Below, in pieces: positions 55,844-64,000 of a stretch of DNA of 64,000 bases (its first letter is position 1; each line of letters starts with the position of its first letter). The notes below the pieces were generated by a model. It was not told where the DNA came from, searched no databases, and worked only from the letters and a program-made list of their open reading frames with translations. The DNA comes from Streptomyces sp. ATexAB-D23 (GTDB lineage: Bacteria > Actinomycetota > Actinomycetes > Streptomycetales > Streptomycetaceae). A program made the position numbers and the translations under genes. The DNA lies in NCBI RefSeq assembly GCF_000373645.1, contig NZ_KB892005.1, positions 142,341 to 206,340 on the forward strand, given 5' to 3'.

Positions 55844-56674
55844 GTGGCAGAACCAGTGGTGCGCGTCCCGGATGCGAAGGTCGCCCTGTCGACGGCCTCG
55901 GTCTATCCGGAGTCGACGGCGACGGCCTTCGAGATCGCCGCGCGCCTGGGGTACGACGGTGTCGAGGTCATGGTCTGGACCGACCCGGTCAGCCAGGACA
56001 TCGAGGCCCTGCGCCGGCTCTCCGACTACCACCAGGTGCCGATACTCGCCGTGCACGCGCCCTGTCTGCTGATCACCCAGCGGGTCTGGTCCACCGATCC
56101 GTGGGTCAAGCTCCGGCGGGCGCGCGCCGCCGCCGAGAAGCTCGGCGCGTCGACGGTCGTCGTCCACCCCCCGTTCCGCTGGCAGCGCGGCTACGCCCGC
56201 GACTTCGTCACGGGGATCTGGCGGATGGCGGAGGAGACGGACGTACGGTTCGCGGTCGAGAACATGTACCCGTGGCGCTACCGGGACCGCGAGATGCTCG
56301 CGTACGCCCCCGACTGGGACGTCACCAACGACGACTACCGCCACTTCACCGTCGACCTGTCGCACACCGCGACCGCGCGCACGGACGGTCTGGCCATGGT
56401 CGACCGGATGGGCGACCGGCTCGCCCATGTCCACCTCGCCGACGGCAAGGGCTCCGGCAAGGACGAGCACCTGGTGCCCGGCCGGGGCGACCAGCCCTGC
56501 GCCGAACTGCTGGAGCGGCTGGCCCGTACCGGCTTCGACGGCCACATCGTCATCGAGGTCAACACGCGCCGCGCGATGTCCACCGCCGAACGCGAGTCCG
56601 ACCTCGCCGAGGCGCTCGCCTTCACCCGTCTGCACCTGGCCTCCGCGTCCACCGAGCGCGCCCCGCGCTCATGA
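55844..56674 (+). CDS. Sugar phosphate isomerase/epimerase (AP-endonuclease 2-type TIM barrel)
   Basis: A 276-aa TIM-barrel protein (PF01261). Metal-site residues are visible in [13 protein letters not shown] [39 protein letters not shown] and VIEVNTR. The family contains isomerases, epimerases and inositol catabolic enzymes; the substrate is unknown. The GTG at 55844 follows TACGCT (55832-55837) by 6 nt: leaderless. The stop overlaps the ATG of the TetR gene (ATGA), so the two are co-expressed. Confidence 0.82.
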   Translation: MAEPVVRVPDAKVALSTASVYPESTATAFEIAARLGYDGVEVMVWTDPVSQDIEALRRLSDYHQVPILAVHAPCLLITQRVWSTDPWVKLRRARAAAEKLGASTVVVHPPFRWQRGYARDFVTGIWRMAEETDVRFAVENMYPWRYRDREMLAYAPDWDVTNDDYRHFTVDLSHTATARTDGLAMVDRMGDRLAHVHLADGKGSGKDEHLVPGRGDQPCAELLERLARTGFDGHIVIEVNTRRAMSTAERESDLAEALAFTRLHLASASTERAPRS

Positions 56675-57294
56675 CCCCGGACGCGCCGGGCCCCAAGCGC
56701 CGGGGCCGCCCCGCCCGCGCCGCGTCGGACACCGGCCCGGACGCGCGCAGCCGCATCCTGGAGGCCGCCCGCACGGAGTTCGCCGAGCGCGGGTACGACA
56801 AGACCTCGGTCCGGGGCATCGCCCGCGCGGCCGGCGTCGACTCCGCGCTGGTCCACCACTACTTCGGTACGAAGGACGAGGTCTTCGCCGCCGCGATCGA
56901 GCTCTCCTTCGAGCCCGCCCTGCTCGTCCCGGCCGTCCTCGAAGGCGACACCGATGACGTGGGCGAACGCCTCGCCCGCGCCTTCATCGGCATCTGGGAG
57001 AACCCGACGACCCGGGCCCCCCTCCTCGCGGTCCTCCGCTCCGCCCTCACCCACGAGGCCGCCGCGAAGGTCCTCCGGGGCTTCGTACTGCGCCGCCTGC
57101 TGGAGCGCGTGGCGGCGGGCCTGGACGTCCCGGACGCGACGTTCCGGGCGGAGCTGGCGGCGTCGCACATGGTGGGGATCGCCATACTGCGGTACGTGCT
57201 GAGGGCGGAGCCGTTGGCGTCCGCGCCGCCGGAGAAGATCGTCGCGATGGTGGCCCCCACGCTCCAGCGGTATCTGGCGGAGCCGTCCGCGTAA
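56671..57294 (+). CDS. TetR-family transcriptional regulator
   Basis: A 207-aa TetR protein: helix-turn-helix from [26 protein letters not shown] to [15 protein letters not shown], then a TetR_C-type ligand domain. The N-terminus is basic ([10 protein letters not shown]). It is translationally coupled to the upstream epimerase and may regulate it. Ligand and operator are unknown. The stop is followed by a 330-nt gap carrying dispersed repeats. Confidence 0.88.
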   Translation: MTPDAPGPKRRGRPARAASDTGPDARSRILEAARTEFAERGYDKTSVRGIARAAGVDSALVHHYFGTKDEVFAAAIELSFEPALLVPAVLEGDTDDVGERLARAFIGIWENPTTRAPLLAVLRSALTHEAAAKVLRGFVLRRLLERVAAGLDVPDATFRAELAASHMVGIAILRYVLRAEPLASAPPEKIVAMVAPTLQRYLAEPSA

Positions 57295-57624
57295 GCCCGC
57301 GGCACCGCCGTCGGGGGCGGAGTCTCCCAAAACCCAGCCCGTCCGGCGCTTGAGGAGCGGGGCCCGAGGCGCGGAGCCCCAGAAACCAGCCCCTCCGGCG
57401 CTTGAGGAGCGGGGTCCGGGGCGGAGCCCCGGTTACGGGAAGGGGCGGGCAGGGGAACAGGCCCGCCGCAGGCGCAACGCACCCGCACCGCCCCACCACC
57501 CCAGCCCCGCCCCACCTCACCCCGCCCCGAACATACGTCCCGCATATCGGACACCACGTCCACATCCTGGCACCAAGGGCGTACGCTCAAGGACAGTCTT
57601 CGATGCAGAAGGAGCGAAGAGACG
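57295..57624. other. Intergenic region with repeats and the ilvD promoter
   Basis: A 330-nt gap. The left part holds two copies of a dispersed repeat (57333-57430). The right part leads to ilvD, with AAGGAG (57610-57615) before the ATG. I see no tRNA, no leader peptide of the attenuator type and no clear -35/-10 pair. Confidence 0.6.
57333..57430. repeat. Two tandem copies of a dispersed Streptomyces intergenic repeat
   Basis: Units of about 48 bp repeat with a 52-bp period; each contains CCAGCCC, TCCGGCGCTTGAGGAGCGGG and a GGAGCCCC end. The core is shared with the copy at 20704-20726. Such elements are scattered between genes in many Streptomyces and can fold into hairpins, so they may also act as terminators. 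Confidence 0.75.
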
Positions 57625-59475
57625 ATGCCCACGCTGAGGTCCCGCACAGTCACCCACGGCCGCAACATGGCCGGCGCCCGAGCCCTCATGCGGGCCTCCG
57701 GCGTAGCGAGCGAGGACATCGGCAAGCCGATCATCGCCGTCGCCAACTCCTTCACCGAGTTCGTCCCCGGCCACACCCACCTCGCCCCCGTCGGCCGCAT
57801 CGTCTCCGAGGCGATCAAGGCCGCGGGCGCGGTGCCCCGCGAGTTCAACACCATCGCGGTGGACGACGGCATCGCCATGGGCCACGGCGGCATGCTCTAC
57901 AGCCTGCCCTCCCGCGACCTGATCGCGGACAGCGTCGAGTACATGGTCGAGGCCCACTGCGCCGACGCCCTCATCTGCATCTCGAACTGCGACAAGATCA
58001 CCCCGGGCATGCTGAACGCCGCGATGCGGCTGAACATCCCGACGGTCTTCGTCTCCGGCGGCCCGATGGAGGCCGGCAAGGCAACGCTCGTCGACGGCAC
58101 GGTCCGCAAGCTCGACCTGATCAACGCGATCAGCGACGCGGTCGACGAGAACATCTCCGACGAGGACATGCTCCGTATCGAGGAGAACGCCTGTCCCACC
58201 TGCGGCAGCTGTTCCGGCATGTTCACCGCCAACTCGATGAACTGCCTGACCGAGGCCCTCGGCCTCTCCCTCCCCGGCAACGGCTCGACCCTCGCCACGC
58301 ACACCGCCCGCAGGGCGCTGTACGAGGACGCCGGCCGCACGATCGTGGACATCACCAAGCGGTACTACGAGCAGGACGACGCGACGGTCCTGCCCCGCTC
58401 CATCGGCACCCGCGCCGCGTTCGGCAACGCGATGGCGCTGGACATCGCGATGGGCGGCTCCACCAACACGATCCTGCACCTGCTGGCCGCCGCCCAGGAG
58501 GCGGAGCTGGACTTCGGCCTGGACGACATCAACGAGGTCTCCCGCCGCGTCCCCTGCCTCTCCAAGGTCGCCCCCAACGTGGCCCCCGGCGGGACGTACT
58601 ACATGGAGGACGTCCACCGCGCAGGCGGCATCCCCGCCCTCCTGGGCGAGCTGAACCGCGGCGGACTGCTCAACGAGGACGTCCACGCGGTGCACGCCGA
58701 CACCCTCGGCGACTGGCTGAAGAACTGGGACGTGCGCGGCGGCTCCGCGTCGCCCGAGGCCGTCGAGCTGTGGCACGCGGCCCCCGGCTGCGTCCGCTCC
58801 GCGACCGCCTTCTCGCAGTCGGAGCGCTGGGACACCCTCGACGTGGACGCGGCCGGCGGCTGCATCCGGGACGTGGCACACGCCTACTCCAAGGACGGCG
58901 GCCTCGCGGTCCTCAAGGGGAACATCGCGGTGGACGGCTGCGTCGTGAAGACGGCCGGTGTGGACGAGTCGATCTGGACCTTCGAGGGCCCGGCGGTCGT
59001 CTGCGAGTCGCAGGAGGAGGCCGTCGACAAGATCCTCCGCAAGGAGATCACCCACGGCGACGTCGTCGTCATCCGCTACGAGGGCCCGCGCGGCGGCCCC
59101 GGCATGCAGGAGATGCTCTACCCGACCTCGTTCCTGAAGGGCCGGGGCCTGGGCAAGACCTGCGCGCTCATCACGGACGGCCGCTTCTCCGGCGGTACGT
59201 CGGGCCTGTCCATCGGCCACGCCTCGCCCGAGGCGGCCTCCGGCGGCGCGATCGCGCTGGTCGAGGACGGCGACCGCATCCGGATCGACATCCCGAACCG
59301 CTCGATCGAGCTCCTCGTCCCGGAGGCCGAGCTGGCCACCCGACGCGAGGCGCTGAACGGCGTGTACGCGCCGAAGAACCGCGAGCGCAAGGTCTCGGCC
59401 GCGCTGCGCGCGTACGCGGCGATGGCGACGAGCGCGGACCGCGGCGCCGTCCGCGACGTGTCGAAGCTGGGCTGA
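57625..59475 (+). CDS. ilvD: Dihydroxy-acid dehydratase
   Basis: IlvD dehydrates 2,3-dihydroxy-isovalerate and its homologue in valine, leucine and isoleucine synthesis. The FeS and active-site motifs [10 protein letters not shown] (Cys122), [12 protein letters not shown] (Cys190, Cys193, Cys196) and [15 protein letters not shown] are intact. The 616-aa length and sequence are of the E. coli [4Fe-4S] type. The start is ATG 57625 with AAGGAG 9 nt upstream. It is a single gene here; other ilv genes are elsewhere. Confidence 0.96.
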   Translation: MPTLRSRTVTHGRNMAGARALMRASGVASEDIGKPIIAVANSFTEFVPGHTHLAPVGRIVSEAIKAAGAVPREFNTIAVDDGIAMGHGGMLYSLPSRDLIADSVEYMVEAHCADALICISNCDKITPGMLNAAMRLNIPTVFVSGGPMEAGKATLVDGTVRKLDLINAISDAVDENISDEDMLRIEENACPTCGSCSGMFTANSMNCLTEALGLSLPGNGSTLATHTARRALYEDAGRTIVDITKRYYEQDDATVLPRSIGTRAAFGNAMALDIAMGGSTNTILHLLAAAQEAELDFGLDDINEVSRRVPCLSKVAPNVAPGGTYYMEDVHRAGGIPALLGELNRGGLLNEDVHAVHADTLGDWLKNWDVRGGSASPEAVELWHAAPGCVRSATAFSQSERWDTLDVDAAGGCIRDVAHAYSKDGGLAVLKGNIAVDGCVVKTAGVDESIWTFEGPAVVCESQEEAVDKILRKEITHGDVVVIRYEGPRGGPGMQEMLYPTSFLKGRGLGKTCALITDGRFSGGTSGLSIGHASPEAASGGAIALVEDGDRIRIDIPNRSIELLVPEAELATRREALNGVYAPKNRERKVSAALRAYAAMATSADRGAVRDVSKLG

Positions 59476-59558
59476 ACCACGGCGTGCGGCCCCCGCCGGC
59501 GCGGGGGCCGCACTCACCGCGCGCCGGGACCGCCCCCGGCTTTGGGATACTCGACCTC

Positions 59559-60122
59559 GTGAGCGAGAACAGCGAGACCCCCGACGGCAAGGCTCCCGGC
59601 ACGGCCCCCGGGCCCGCGGCGGCGTCCGCCGGTGCCCCCGCGACCCCGCAGGGCCCACAGCCCGAGCCCCTCCGCTTCTTCGGCACCACCTGGGTCGCCC
59701 ACGACGGCCACTACGGCCTGCGCCGCGTCGGCGCCGCCGTCGGCTCGCTCGCCGCCGCCGTCGCCTCCTGCTTCGTCCTCCGCTTCGCCTACCAGGGCCT
59801 GGAGATCGCCGACATCGGCGGTTTCGTCGGCATGCTGGTGGTCCTGATGTTCGCCATCTGCAGCGCCGTCGCCTTCCGCAAGACCTGGGAGGGCTTCGGC
59901 AGCCGCCCCGCCGACCCGGCCCGCGAGGACACGCTGCGCGGCCTGAAGGCCATCGGCTTCGTCGGCTCACTGCTCGCGTACTTCTTCCGTACGTTCACCG
60001 AGGCGCCCGGCGAGAAGCTGAGGCGTACGGAGTACGAGGAGGCCCAGGCCCGGTACGCGAAGCGCCGCGCCTCCCGCACCGGCAACCCGGCGGCCCGCAA
60101 GAAGAAGGGCCGTCGCGGCTGA
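59559..60122 (+). CDS. Conserved Streptomyces membrane protein of unknown function
   Basis: A 187-aa protein with a Pro/Ala-rich N-terminus (1-38), a conserved-looking PLRFFGTTWVAHDGHYG, two membrane helices (about 56-78 and 84-106), and a basic C-terminus ending GNPAARKKKGRRG. The GTG at 59559 follows GATACT (59546-59551) by 7 nt without a ribosome site: leaderless. No function is apparent. Confidence 0.72.
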   Translation: MSENSETPDGKAPGTAPGPAAASAGAPATPQGPQPEPLRFFGTTWVAHDGHYGLRRVGAAVGSLAAAVASCFVLRFAYQGLEIADIGGFVGMLVVLMFAICSAVAFRKTWEGFGSRPADPAREDTLRGLKAIGFVGSLLAYFFRTFTEAPGEKLRRTEYEEAQARYAKRRASRTGNPAARKKKGRRG

Positions 60123-60153
60123 CGCGTCCGGGCCCGCCGGGCACGATGGCCGC

Positions 60154-60972
60154 ATGACCACGACACGCTCACCGGACCCAGGTCCGGCCCCTTCGCGCGC
60201 CCTGTCCTTCGACCGGGCCGCCGCCCAGTACGCCGCCGCCCGCCCCGGCTACCCGGACGCGCTGTTCGACGCCGTCGAGGACCTGGCCGGACGCCCCCTG
60301 CGTGGTGCCCGCGCCCTGGACGTGGGCGCGGGCACCGGCATCTCGACCCGCCGCCTCCTCGACCGGGGCGCCCGCGTCGTCGCCGTCGAACCCGGGCCCG
60401 GCATGGCGGCCCAGCTGCGCCGGGGCCTCCCGGACGTCCCGCTCGTACGCGGCGACGGCAACCGGCTCCCCTTCGCGACCGCCTCGGCCGACCTGATCAC
60501 GTACGCCCAGTCCTGGCACTGGACCGACCCGGCCCGCTCGGCCGCCGAGGTCCGGCGCGTCCTGCGGCCGGGCGGCACGCTCGCCCTCTGGTGGAACGTC
60601 GCGGACAGCAAGGTCCCGTGGCTCGGCGCCCAGGAGGAACGGCTCGTCCGGTTCTTCGGTGTCGGGCCGGGCGAGCTGGGCCGCGGCATCGCCCACGGCT
60701 CGGCCACCCGGGGCCGTGACCTGCCGCCGGACCTCGACTTCACGTACCGCCGCATCCCGTGGACCCGGAGCGTCCCCCTCGCGACCCACCTCGACAACCT
60801 CGGCAGCCACTCCGCGTTCCTGACCACCGACGACGAGGCGGCCCGCGGTTTCCTCGCCGAGGAGCGGGCCCTGCTCCTGGCGGAGTTCCCGGACGGCACG
60901 GTGGAGGAGGCATACGTCGTGGAGCTCCACGCGGCCGTGCGCCGAGCCGAGGCGGCCCCGCCCGTTCCTTGA
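60154..60972 (+). CDS. Class I SAM-dependent methyltransferase
   Basis: A 272-aa methyltransferase with motif I ALDVGAGTGIS (54-64), motif II VVAVEPGPGM and the post-motif block RLPFATASADLITYAQSWHW typical of the UbiE/methyltransferase_11 group. The acceptor is unknown. ATG 60154 has only a weak -10-like CACGAT (60142-60147) 6 nt upstream. The -35 of the next promoter overlaps its stop region. Confidence 0.85.
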   Translation: MTTTRSPDPGPAPSRALSFDRAAAQYAAARPGYPDALFDAVEDLAGRPLRGARALDVGAGTGISTRRLLDRGARVVAVEPGPGMAAQLRRGLPDVPLVRGDGNRLPFATASADLITYAQSWHWTDPARSAAEVRRVLRPGGTLALWWNVADSKVPWLGAQEERLVRFFGVGPGELGRGIAHGSATRGRDLPPDLDFTYRRIPWTRSVPLATHLDNLGSHSAFLTTDDEAARGFLAEERALLLAEFPDGTVEEAYVVELHAAVRRAEAAPPVP

Positions 60973-61014
60973 CGGCGGTGCCTCGCCGGAGTCAATATTC
61001 ATCACATGATGAAT
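60969..61014 (+). promoter_or_regulatory. Promoter with operator palindrome for the ABC-2 exporter operon
   Basis: TTGACG (60969-60974) and CAATAT (60993-60998) are spaced by 18 nt, putting the likely start point at or next to the ATG at 61006. A perfect palindrome ATTCATCA-CA-TGATGAAT (60997-61014) covers the end of the -10 box and the start codon, so a bound repressor would block initiation. Confidence 0.65.
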
Positions 61015-61773
61015 TCTTCGGGTGTCGCCGTCGAGGCCCGTGGCCTCACCGTCCAACGAGGCAGCCGCACAGTCCTCAAGGGACTCGACTTCACCGTCGA
61101 ACCCGGCAGGATCACCGGCCTCCTCGGCCCCTCCGGCTGCGGCAAATCCACCCTCATGCGCGCCGTCGTGGGCACCCAGGCCAAGGTCACCGGCACCCTC
61201 CGGGTCCTCGGCAGCCCCGCCGGGCACCCCTCCCTCCGCCCCCGCGTCGGGTACGTCACCCAGGCGCCCTCCGTCTACACCGACCTCACCGTCCGCCAGA
61301 ACCTCGACTACTTCGCGGCGATCCTCCAGCCGGGCCGCGCACACCGCGACGACCGGCGCGCCGCCGTCACCCGCGCGCTCACCGAAGTGGACCTGACCAG
61401 CCACGAGGGCGCCCTGGCCGGCACCCTCTCCGGCGGCCAGCGCACCCGGGTCTCGCTCGCCGTCGCCCTGCTCTCCACCCCCGAGCTGCTCGTCCTGGAC
61501 GAACCGACCGTCGGCCTCGACCCGGTTCTGCGCCGCGATCTGTGGCAGCTCTTCCACACCCTCGCCGCCGAACGCGGCACGACGCTCCTCATCTCGTCAC
61601 ACGTCATGGACGAGGCCGAGCGCTGCCACCGGCTGCTCCTGATGCGCGCGGGCGAGATCCTCGCCGACGACACCCCGGACGCCCTGCGCACCGCCGCCGG
61701 CACCGACACCGTCGAAGCGGCTTTCCTCCACCTGGTCGACGCGGCCGCCACCCGCAAGGAGAACGCCCGATGA
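61006..61773 (+). CDS. ABC-2 exporter ATP-binding protein (DrrA-type)
   Basis: A 255-aa ATPase: Walker A GPSGCGKST near 45, signature LSGGQRTRVSLA, Walker B LLVLDEPTVGLDPV and the H-loop SSHVMDEAER. It pairs with the permease at 61770, overlapping by ATGA, to form a DrrAB-type exporter. Start ATG 61006 (an adjacent ATG at 61009 is possible); no Shine-Dalgarno sequence. No regulator is encoded in the operon, so the repressor acting on the palindrome is encoded elsewhere. Substrate unknown. Confidence 0.88.
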   Translation: MMNSSGVAVEARGLTVQRGSRTVLKGLDFTVEPGRITGLLGPSGCGKSTLMRAVVGTQAKVTGTLRVLGSPAGHPSLRPRVGYVTQAPSVYTDLTVRQNLDYFAAILQPGRAHRDDRRAAVTRALTEVDLTSHEGALAGTLSGGQRTRVSLAVALLSTPELLVLDEPTVGLDPVLRRDLWQLFHTLAAERGTTLLISSHVMDEAERCHRLLLMRAGEILADDTPDALRTAAGTDTVEAAFLHLVDAAATRKENAR

Positions 61774-62540
61774 GCACCCCTGCCCCCACCCGCACCGCAC
61801 CCCTGAGCCCGGCCCGCACCCTCGCCACGGCCGCCCGTGTCCTGCGCCAGCTCGCCCACGACCCCCGCACGGTCGCGCTGCTCCTGCTGATCCCGGTCCT
61901 GATGATCACGCTGCTGCGGTACGTCTTCGACGGCAGCCCGCAGACCTTCGACTCGATCGGGGCCTCGCTGCTCGGTATCTTCCCGCTGATCACGATGTTC
62001 CTGGTGACCTCGATCGCCACCCTGCGCGAGCGCACCTCCGGCACCCTGGAGCGCCTGCTCGCCATGCCGCTCGGCAAGGGAGACCTGATCGCGGGCTACG
62101 CCCTCGCCTTCGGGGCCGTCGCCGTCCTCCAGTCCCTCCTGGCCACCGGCCTGTCGGTGTGGGCCCTCGGCCTGGACGTCACCGGCTCGCCGTGGCTGCT
62201 GCTCCTGGTGGCGCTGCTCGACGCACTGCTCGGCACGGCACTGGGCCTGTTCGTCTCGGCGTTCGCGGCCTCGGAGTTCCAGGCGGTGCAGTTCATGCCG
62301 GCCGTGATCTTCCCGCAGCTGCTGCTCTGCGGCCTGTTCATCCCGCGTGACCGGATGGCCCCGTTCCTGGAGGCGATCTCGGACGTCCTGCCCATGTCGT
62401 ACGCCGTGGACGGTATGAACGAGGTCCTCCATCACACCGACGTCACCGGGAACTTCGTCCGGGACGTGCTGATCGTCGCGGGCTGCGCCCTGCTCGTCCT
62501 GGCCCTCGGCGCGGCCACCCTCCGGCGCCGCACCACCTGA
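61770..62540 (+). CDS. ABC-2 exporter permease (DrrB-type)
   Basis: A 256-aa membrane protein with six helices of the ABC-2 fold: RTVALLLLIPVLMITLLRYVF near the N-terminus, the TLRERTSGTLERLLAMP coupling region, and the conserved FPQLLLCGLFIP plus DVLPMSYAVDGM end. The ATG overlaps the ATPase stop. With the ATPase it should export a drug, lipid or polysaccharide; which one cannot be read from the sequence. Confidence 0.9.
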   Translation: MSTPAPTRTAPLSPARTLATAARVLRQLAHDPRTVALLLLIPVLMITLLRYVFDGSPQTFDSIGASLLGIFPLITMFLVTSIATLRERTSGTLERLLAMPLGKGDLIAGYALAFGAVAVLQSLLATGLSVWALGLDVTGSPWLLLLVALLDALLGTALGLFVSAFAASEFQAVQFMPAVIFPQLLLCGLFIPRDRMAPFLEAISDVLPMSYAVDGMNEVLHHTDVTGNFVRDVLIVAGCALLVLALGAATLRRRTT

Positions 62541-62614
62541 GGGGGCGGTGCGAGGATGGCGCCGACGAGCACTGAGCACCGCGCACAGCGAGCACCGCCC
62601 GGAGGGTGAACGGC

Positions 62615-63424
62615 ATGACCCAGACAGTTGCAGTCCTCGGCACCGGCAAGATCGGCGAGGCCCTGCTCAGCGGGATGATCCGGGCCGGCTGGCGTCCGGC
62701 GAACCTGCTGGTCACCACCCGCCGCTCGGAGCGGGCCGCCGAACTGCGCGACCGCTACGGCGTCGACGCGGTCACCAACGCCGAGGCCGCCGAGCGCGCC
62801 GACATCCTCATCCTGGCCGTCAAGCCGCAGGACATGGGCCGCCTCCTGGACGAACTGTCCCCGCACCTCGGCGCCGACCGTCTGGTCATCAGTGCGGCGG
62901 CCGGGATCACGACCGCGTTCATCGAGGACCGCCTCAGCGCCGGAACGCCGGTCGTCCGCGTCATGCCGAACACCCCGGTCCTGGTCGACGAGGGCATGTC
63001 CGTCATCTCGGCGGGCAGCCACGCCACCACGGACCACCTCGCAACGGCGGAGGCGATCTTCGGCGGGGTCGGCAAGACGCTGCGCGTCCCGGAGTCCCAG
63101 CAGGACGCGGCCACCGCCCTGTCCGGCTCGGGCCCCGCGTACTTCTACTTCCTGGTCGAGGCGATGACGGACGCCGGCATCCTGCTCGGCCTGCCCCGTG
63201 CCCAGGCCCACGACCTCATCGTGCAGGCCGCGATCGGCGCGGCCGTGATGCTCCGCGACAGCGGCGAGCACCCGGTCAAGCTCCGCGAGGCCGTCACCAG
63301 CCCGGCCGGCACCACCATCAGCGCCATCCGCGAGCTGGAGAACCACGGTGTACGCGCCGCCCTCATCGCCGCCCTCGAAGCGGCCCGGGACCGCAGCCGC
63401 GAGCTGGCCTCCGGCAACGGCTGA
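62615..63424 (+). CDS. proC: Pyrroline-5-carboxylate reductase
   Basis: ProC reduces pyrroline-5-carboxylate to proline with NAD(P)H. The Rossmann motif VAVLGTGKIGEALLSGM, VMPNTPVLVDEGM and the C-terminal signature SGSGPAYFYFLVEAMTDAG are intact. The product is 269 aa. ATG 62615 is chosen because GGAGGG (62601-62606) lies 8 nt upstream; a GTG at 62606 overlaps it. A hairpin follows the stop, then the rRNA operon promoter region. Confidence 0.96.
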   Translation: MTQTVAVLGTGKIGEALLSGMIRAGWRPANLLVTTRRSERAAELRDRYGVDAVTNAEAAERADILILAVKPQDMGRLLDELSPHLGADRLVISAAAGITTAFIEDRLSAGTPVVRVMPNTPVLVDEGMSVISAGSHATTDHLATAEAIFGGVGKTLRVPESQQDAATALSGSGPAYFYFLVEAMTDAGILLGLPRAQAHDLIVQAAIGAAVMLRDSGEHPVKLREAVTSPAGTTISAIRELENHGVRAALIAALEAARDRSRELASGNG

Positions 63425-63435
63425 CCCGTCCCGCG

Positions 63436-63456
63436 ACCCCCGGCGAAGCCGGGGGT
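63436..63456 (+). terminator. Hairpin after proC
   Basis: CCCCCGGC (63437-63444) pairs perfectly with GCCGGGGG (63448-63455) around GAA. It ends directly at the TTGACA of the first rRNA promoter, so it separates proC from the rRNA operon. Confidence 0.75.
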
Positions 63457-63484
63457 TGACACGGTCCCCACTCGTCCGTAGTGT
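63456..63484 (+). promoter_or_regulatory. rRNA operon promoter 1 (consensus HrdB type)
   Basis: TTGACA (63456-63461), 17-bp spacer, TAGTGT (63479-63484): a near-consensus vegetative promoter, the best in this window. Confidence 0.88.
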
Positions 63485-63560
63485 GCTCCGAGTTGTCCGA
63501 CGTGAGCGCCGACTCCGGTCGGTCCCCGGACAACCATTCCGCAGTAACCACAACAAGCAC

Positions 63561-63574
63561 GCGACAGCTGTCGC
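63561..63574. promoter_or_regulatory. Perfect 14-bp palindrome in the rRNA leader
   Basis: GCGACAGCTGTCGC is its own reverse complement and lies between promoters 1 and 2. It could bind a regulator or fold in the leader RNA. Confidence 0.45.
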
Positions 63575-63634
63575 ATGTCTTGGTGTGCGCTTGTGCGAAA
63601 TGAGGAATCCGCGTTCGAAGGAACGCGACCCCGA

Positions 63635-63665
63635 TTAGCGTCGAGGCCCTGGATTCCGCTAATGT
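63635..63665 (+). promoter_or_regulatory. Possible rRNA operon promoter 2
   Basis: TTAGCG (63635-63640) and TAATGT (63660-63665) are 19 bp apart. The -10 box is good, the -35 weak. Confidence 0.4.
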
Positions 63666-63710
63666 CTCACTCGTCGGAACGGCCCAACGGCCGGGAGGAC
63701 AAGCCCCGCT

Positions 63711-63750
63711 GACTGGGAATCAGGCCCGAAAGGATCTGATAGAGTCGGAC
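63711..63750 (+). promoter_or_regulatory. rRNA operon promoter 3 (first copy of duplicated promoter block)
   Basis: A 40-bp block with -10 TAGAGT at 63740-63745 in the context TCTGATAGAGTCGGA and no canonical -35. It is 33/40 identical to the block exactly 100 bp downstream. Confidence 0.6.
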
Positions 63751-63810
63751 TCGCCGGAAAGGGAAACGCGAAAGCGAAGAACTGGAAAGCGGAAAAGCAC
63801 GGCCCGCTTC

Positions 63811-63850
63811 GACCGGGAATCGGACACGAAAGAGTCTGATAGAGTCGGAA
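63811..63850 (+). promoter_or_regulatory. rRNA operon promoter 4 (second copy of duplicated promoter block)
   Basis: Same block as at 63711-63750, with -10 TAGAGT at 63840-63845. The spacing of exactly 100 bp suggests a tandem duplication of a promoter unit. Confidence 0.6.
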
Positions 63851-64000
63851 ACGCAAGACCGAAGGGAAGCGCCCGGAGGAAAGCCCCAGAAAATGTTCTG
63901 CGGGTGAGTACAAAGGAAGCGTCCGTTCCTTGAGAACTCAACAGCGTGCCAAAAGTCAACGCCAGATATGTTGATACCCCGGCCTGCTTCGGCAGGTTGG

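Larger units (their letters stand above)
63425..64000 (+). promoter_or_regulatory. Leader and multiple promoters of an rRNA operon
   Basis: No ORF of note lies here. Four promoter-like sites are visible: 63456-63484, 63660-63665, 63740-63745 and 63840-63845. The last 80 nt (CCTTGAGAACTCAACAG at 63928-63944 and beyond) match the conserved Streptomyces leader just before 16S rRNA. The 16S 5' end (AGAGTTTGATCCTGG) is not reached. S. coelicolor rrn operons also have four promoters. Confidence 0.8.

Noticed and set aside
57537..57624. Leader-peptide attenuator before ilvD
   Set aside because: No short ORF rich in Ile/Val/Leu and no competing hairpins were found.

Overview
The window is a high-GC chromosomal segment of a Streptomyces species. 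GTG starts are common, coding density is high, genes often overlap by ATGA or GTGA, and several genes are Streptomyces hallmarks: lsr2 beside clpC, the sigE-cseA-cseB-cseC envelope-stress operon, and disA-radA. As far as I recall, the gene order follows the S. coelicolor core from about SCO3409 down to an rRNA operon. This is core chromosome. I see no prophage, integrative element, biosynthetic cluster or CRISPR array. The accessory signals are one MITE-like inverted repeat, dispersed intergenic repeats and a few lineage-specific ORFs.

Layout. 1-8185: start of ppa (minus), dacB, a zinc metalloprotease, tilS, hpt, ftsH, folE and a small Hint/intein-like protein. 8213-11270 (minus): folP, NTF2-like gene, folB, folK, DUF3180, converging on folE. 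11334-14436: an MprF-like membrane protein divergent from an esterase. 14580-18337: an osmoprotectant ABC importer, with its ATPase divergent from two permeases and a binding lipoprotein. 18442-21716: a coiled-coil protein, a second NuoD and a MidA-type methyltransferase. 21812-23892: a two-component pair split by the MITE-like element. 23906-32074: an ArsR-type regulator, an aldolase-like enzyme, then the cofactor operon DUF2520-panC-nadB-nadC-coaX. 32183-38195: small unknown genes, a BlaI-type repressor, an acetyltransferase, lsr2, a primase/polymerase-like protein and clpC. 38432-43167: a PQQ-propeller lipoprotein, a secreted M23 peptidase, and TetR/MFS with a double operator. 43237-46589 (minus): sigE-cseA-cseB-cseC. 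46841-51807: mutY, a secreted Ser/Gly-rich protein, disA, radA. 51994-57294: a sigma-like/zinc-finger/BACON membrane protein, a cysteine-rich unknown, a Ppx/GppA phosphatase, a TIM-barrel epimerase and a TetR regulator. 57625-63424: ilvD, a membrane protein, a methyltransferase, an ABC-2 exporter and proC. 63425-64000: multi-promoter leader of an rRNA operon; the 16S gene lies beyond the window.

Themes. Many genes serve the cell envelope or its stress response: dacB, the MprF-like protein, the M23 peptidase, the sigE operon and the sigma-BACON protein. Protein quality control is represented by ftsH and clpC. Folate, pantothenate/CoA, NAD, branched-chain amino acid and proline synthesis make up most of the rest. 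Fifteen genes have a TANNNT -10 box 6-7 nt before the start codon and no Shine-Dalgarno sequence, so they look leaderless.

The points I find most worth checking are these: the NuoD paralogue with altered quinone-pocket residues next to a methyltransferase of the family known to modify that subunit; the membrane-tethered sigma-like protein; the Hint-like remnant beside folE with a hairpin over its ribosome binding site; the MITE-like element inside a sensor-regulator operon; and the paired TetR operators.
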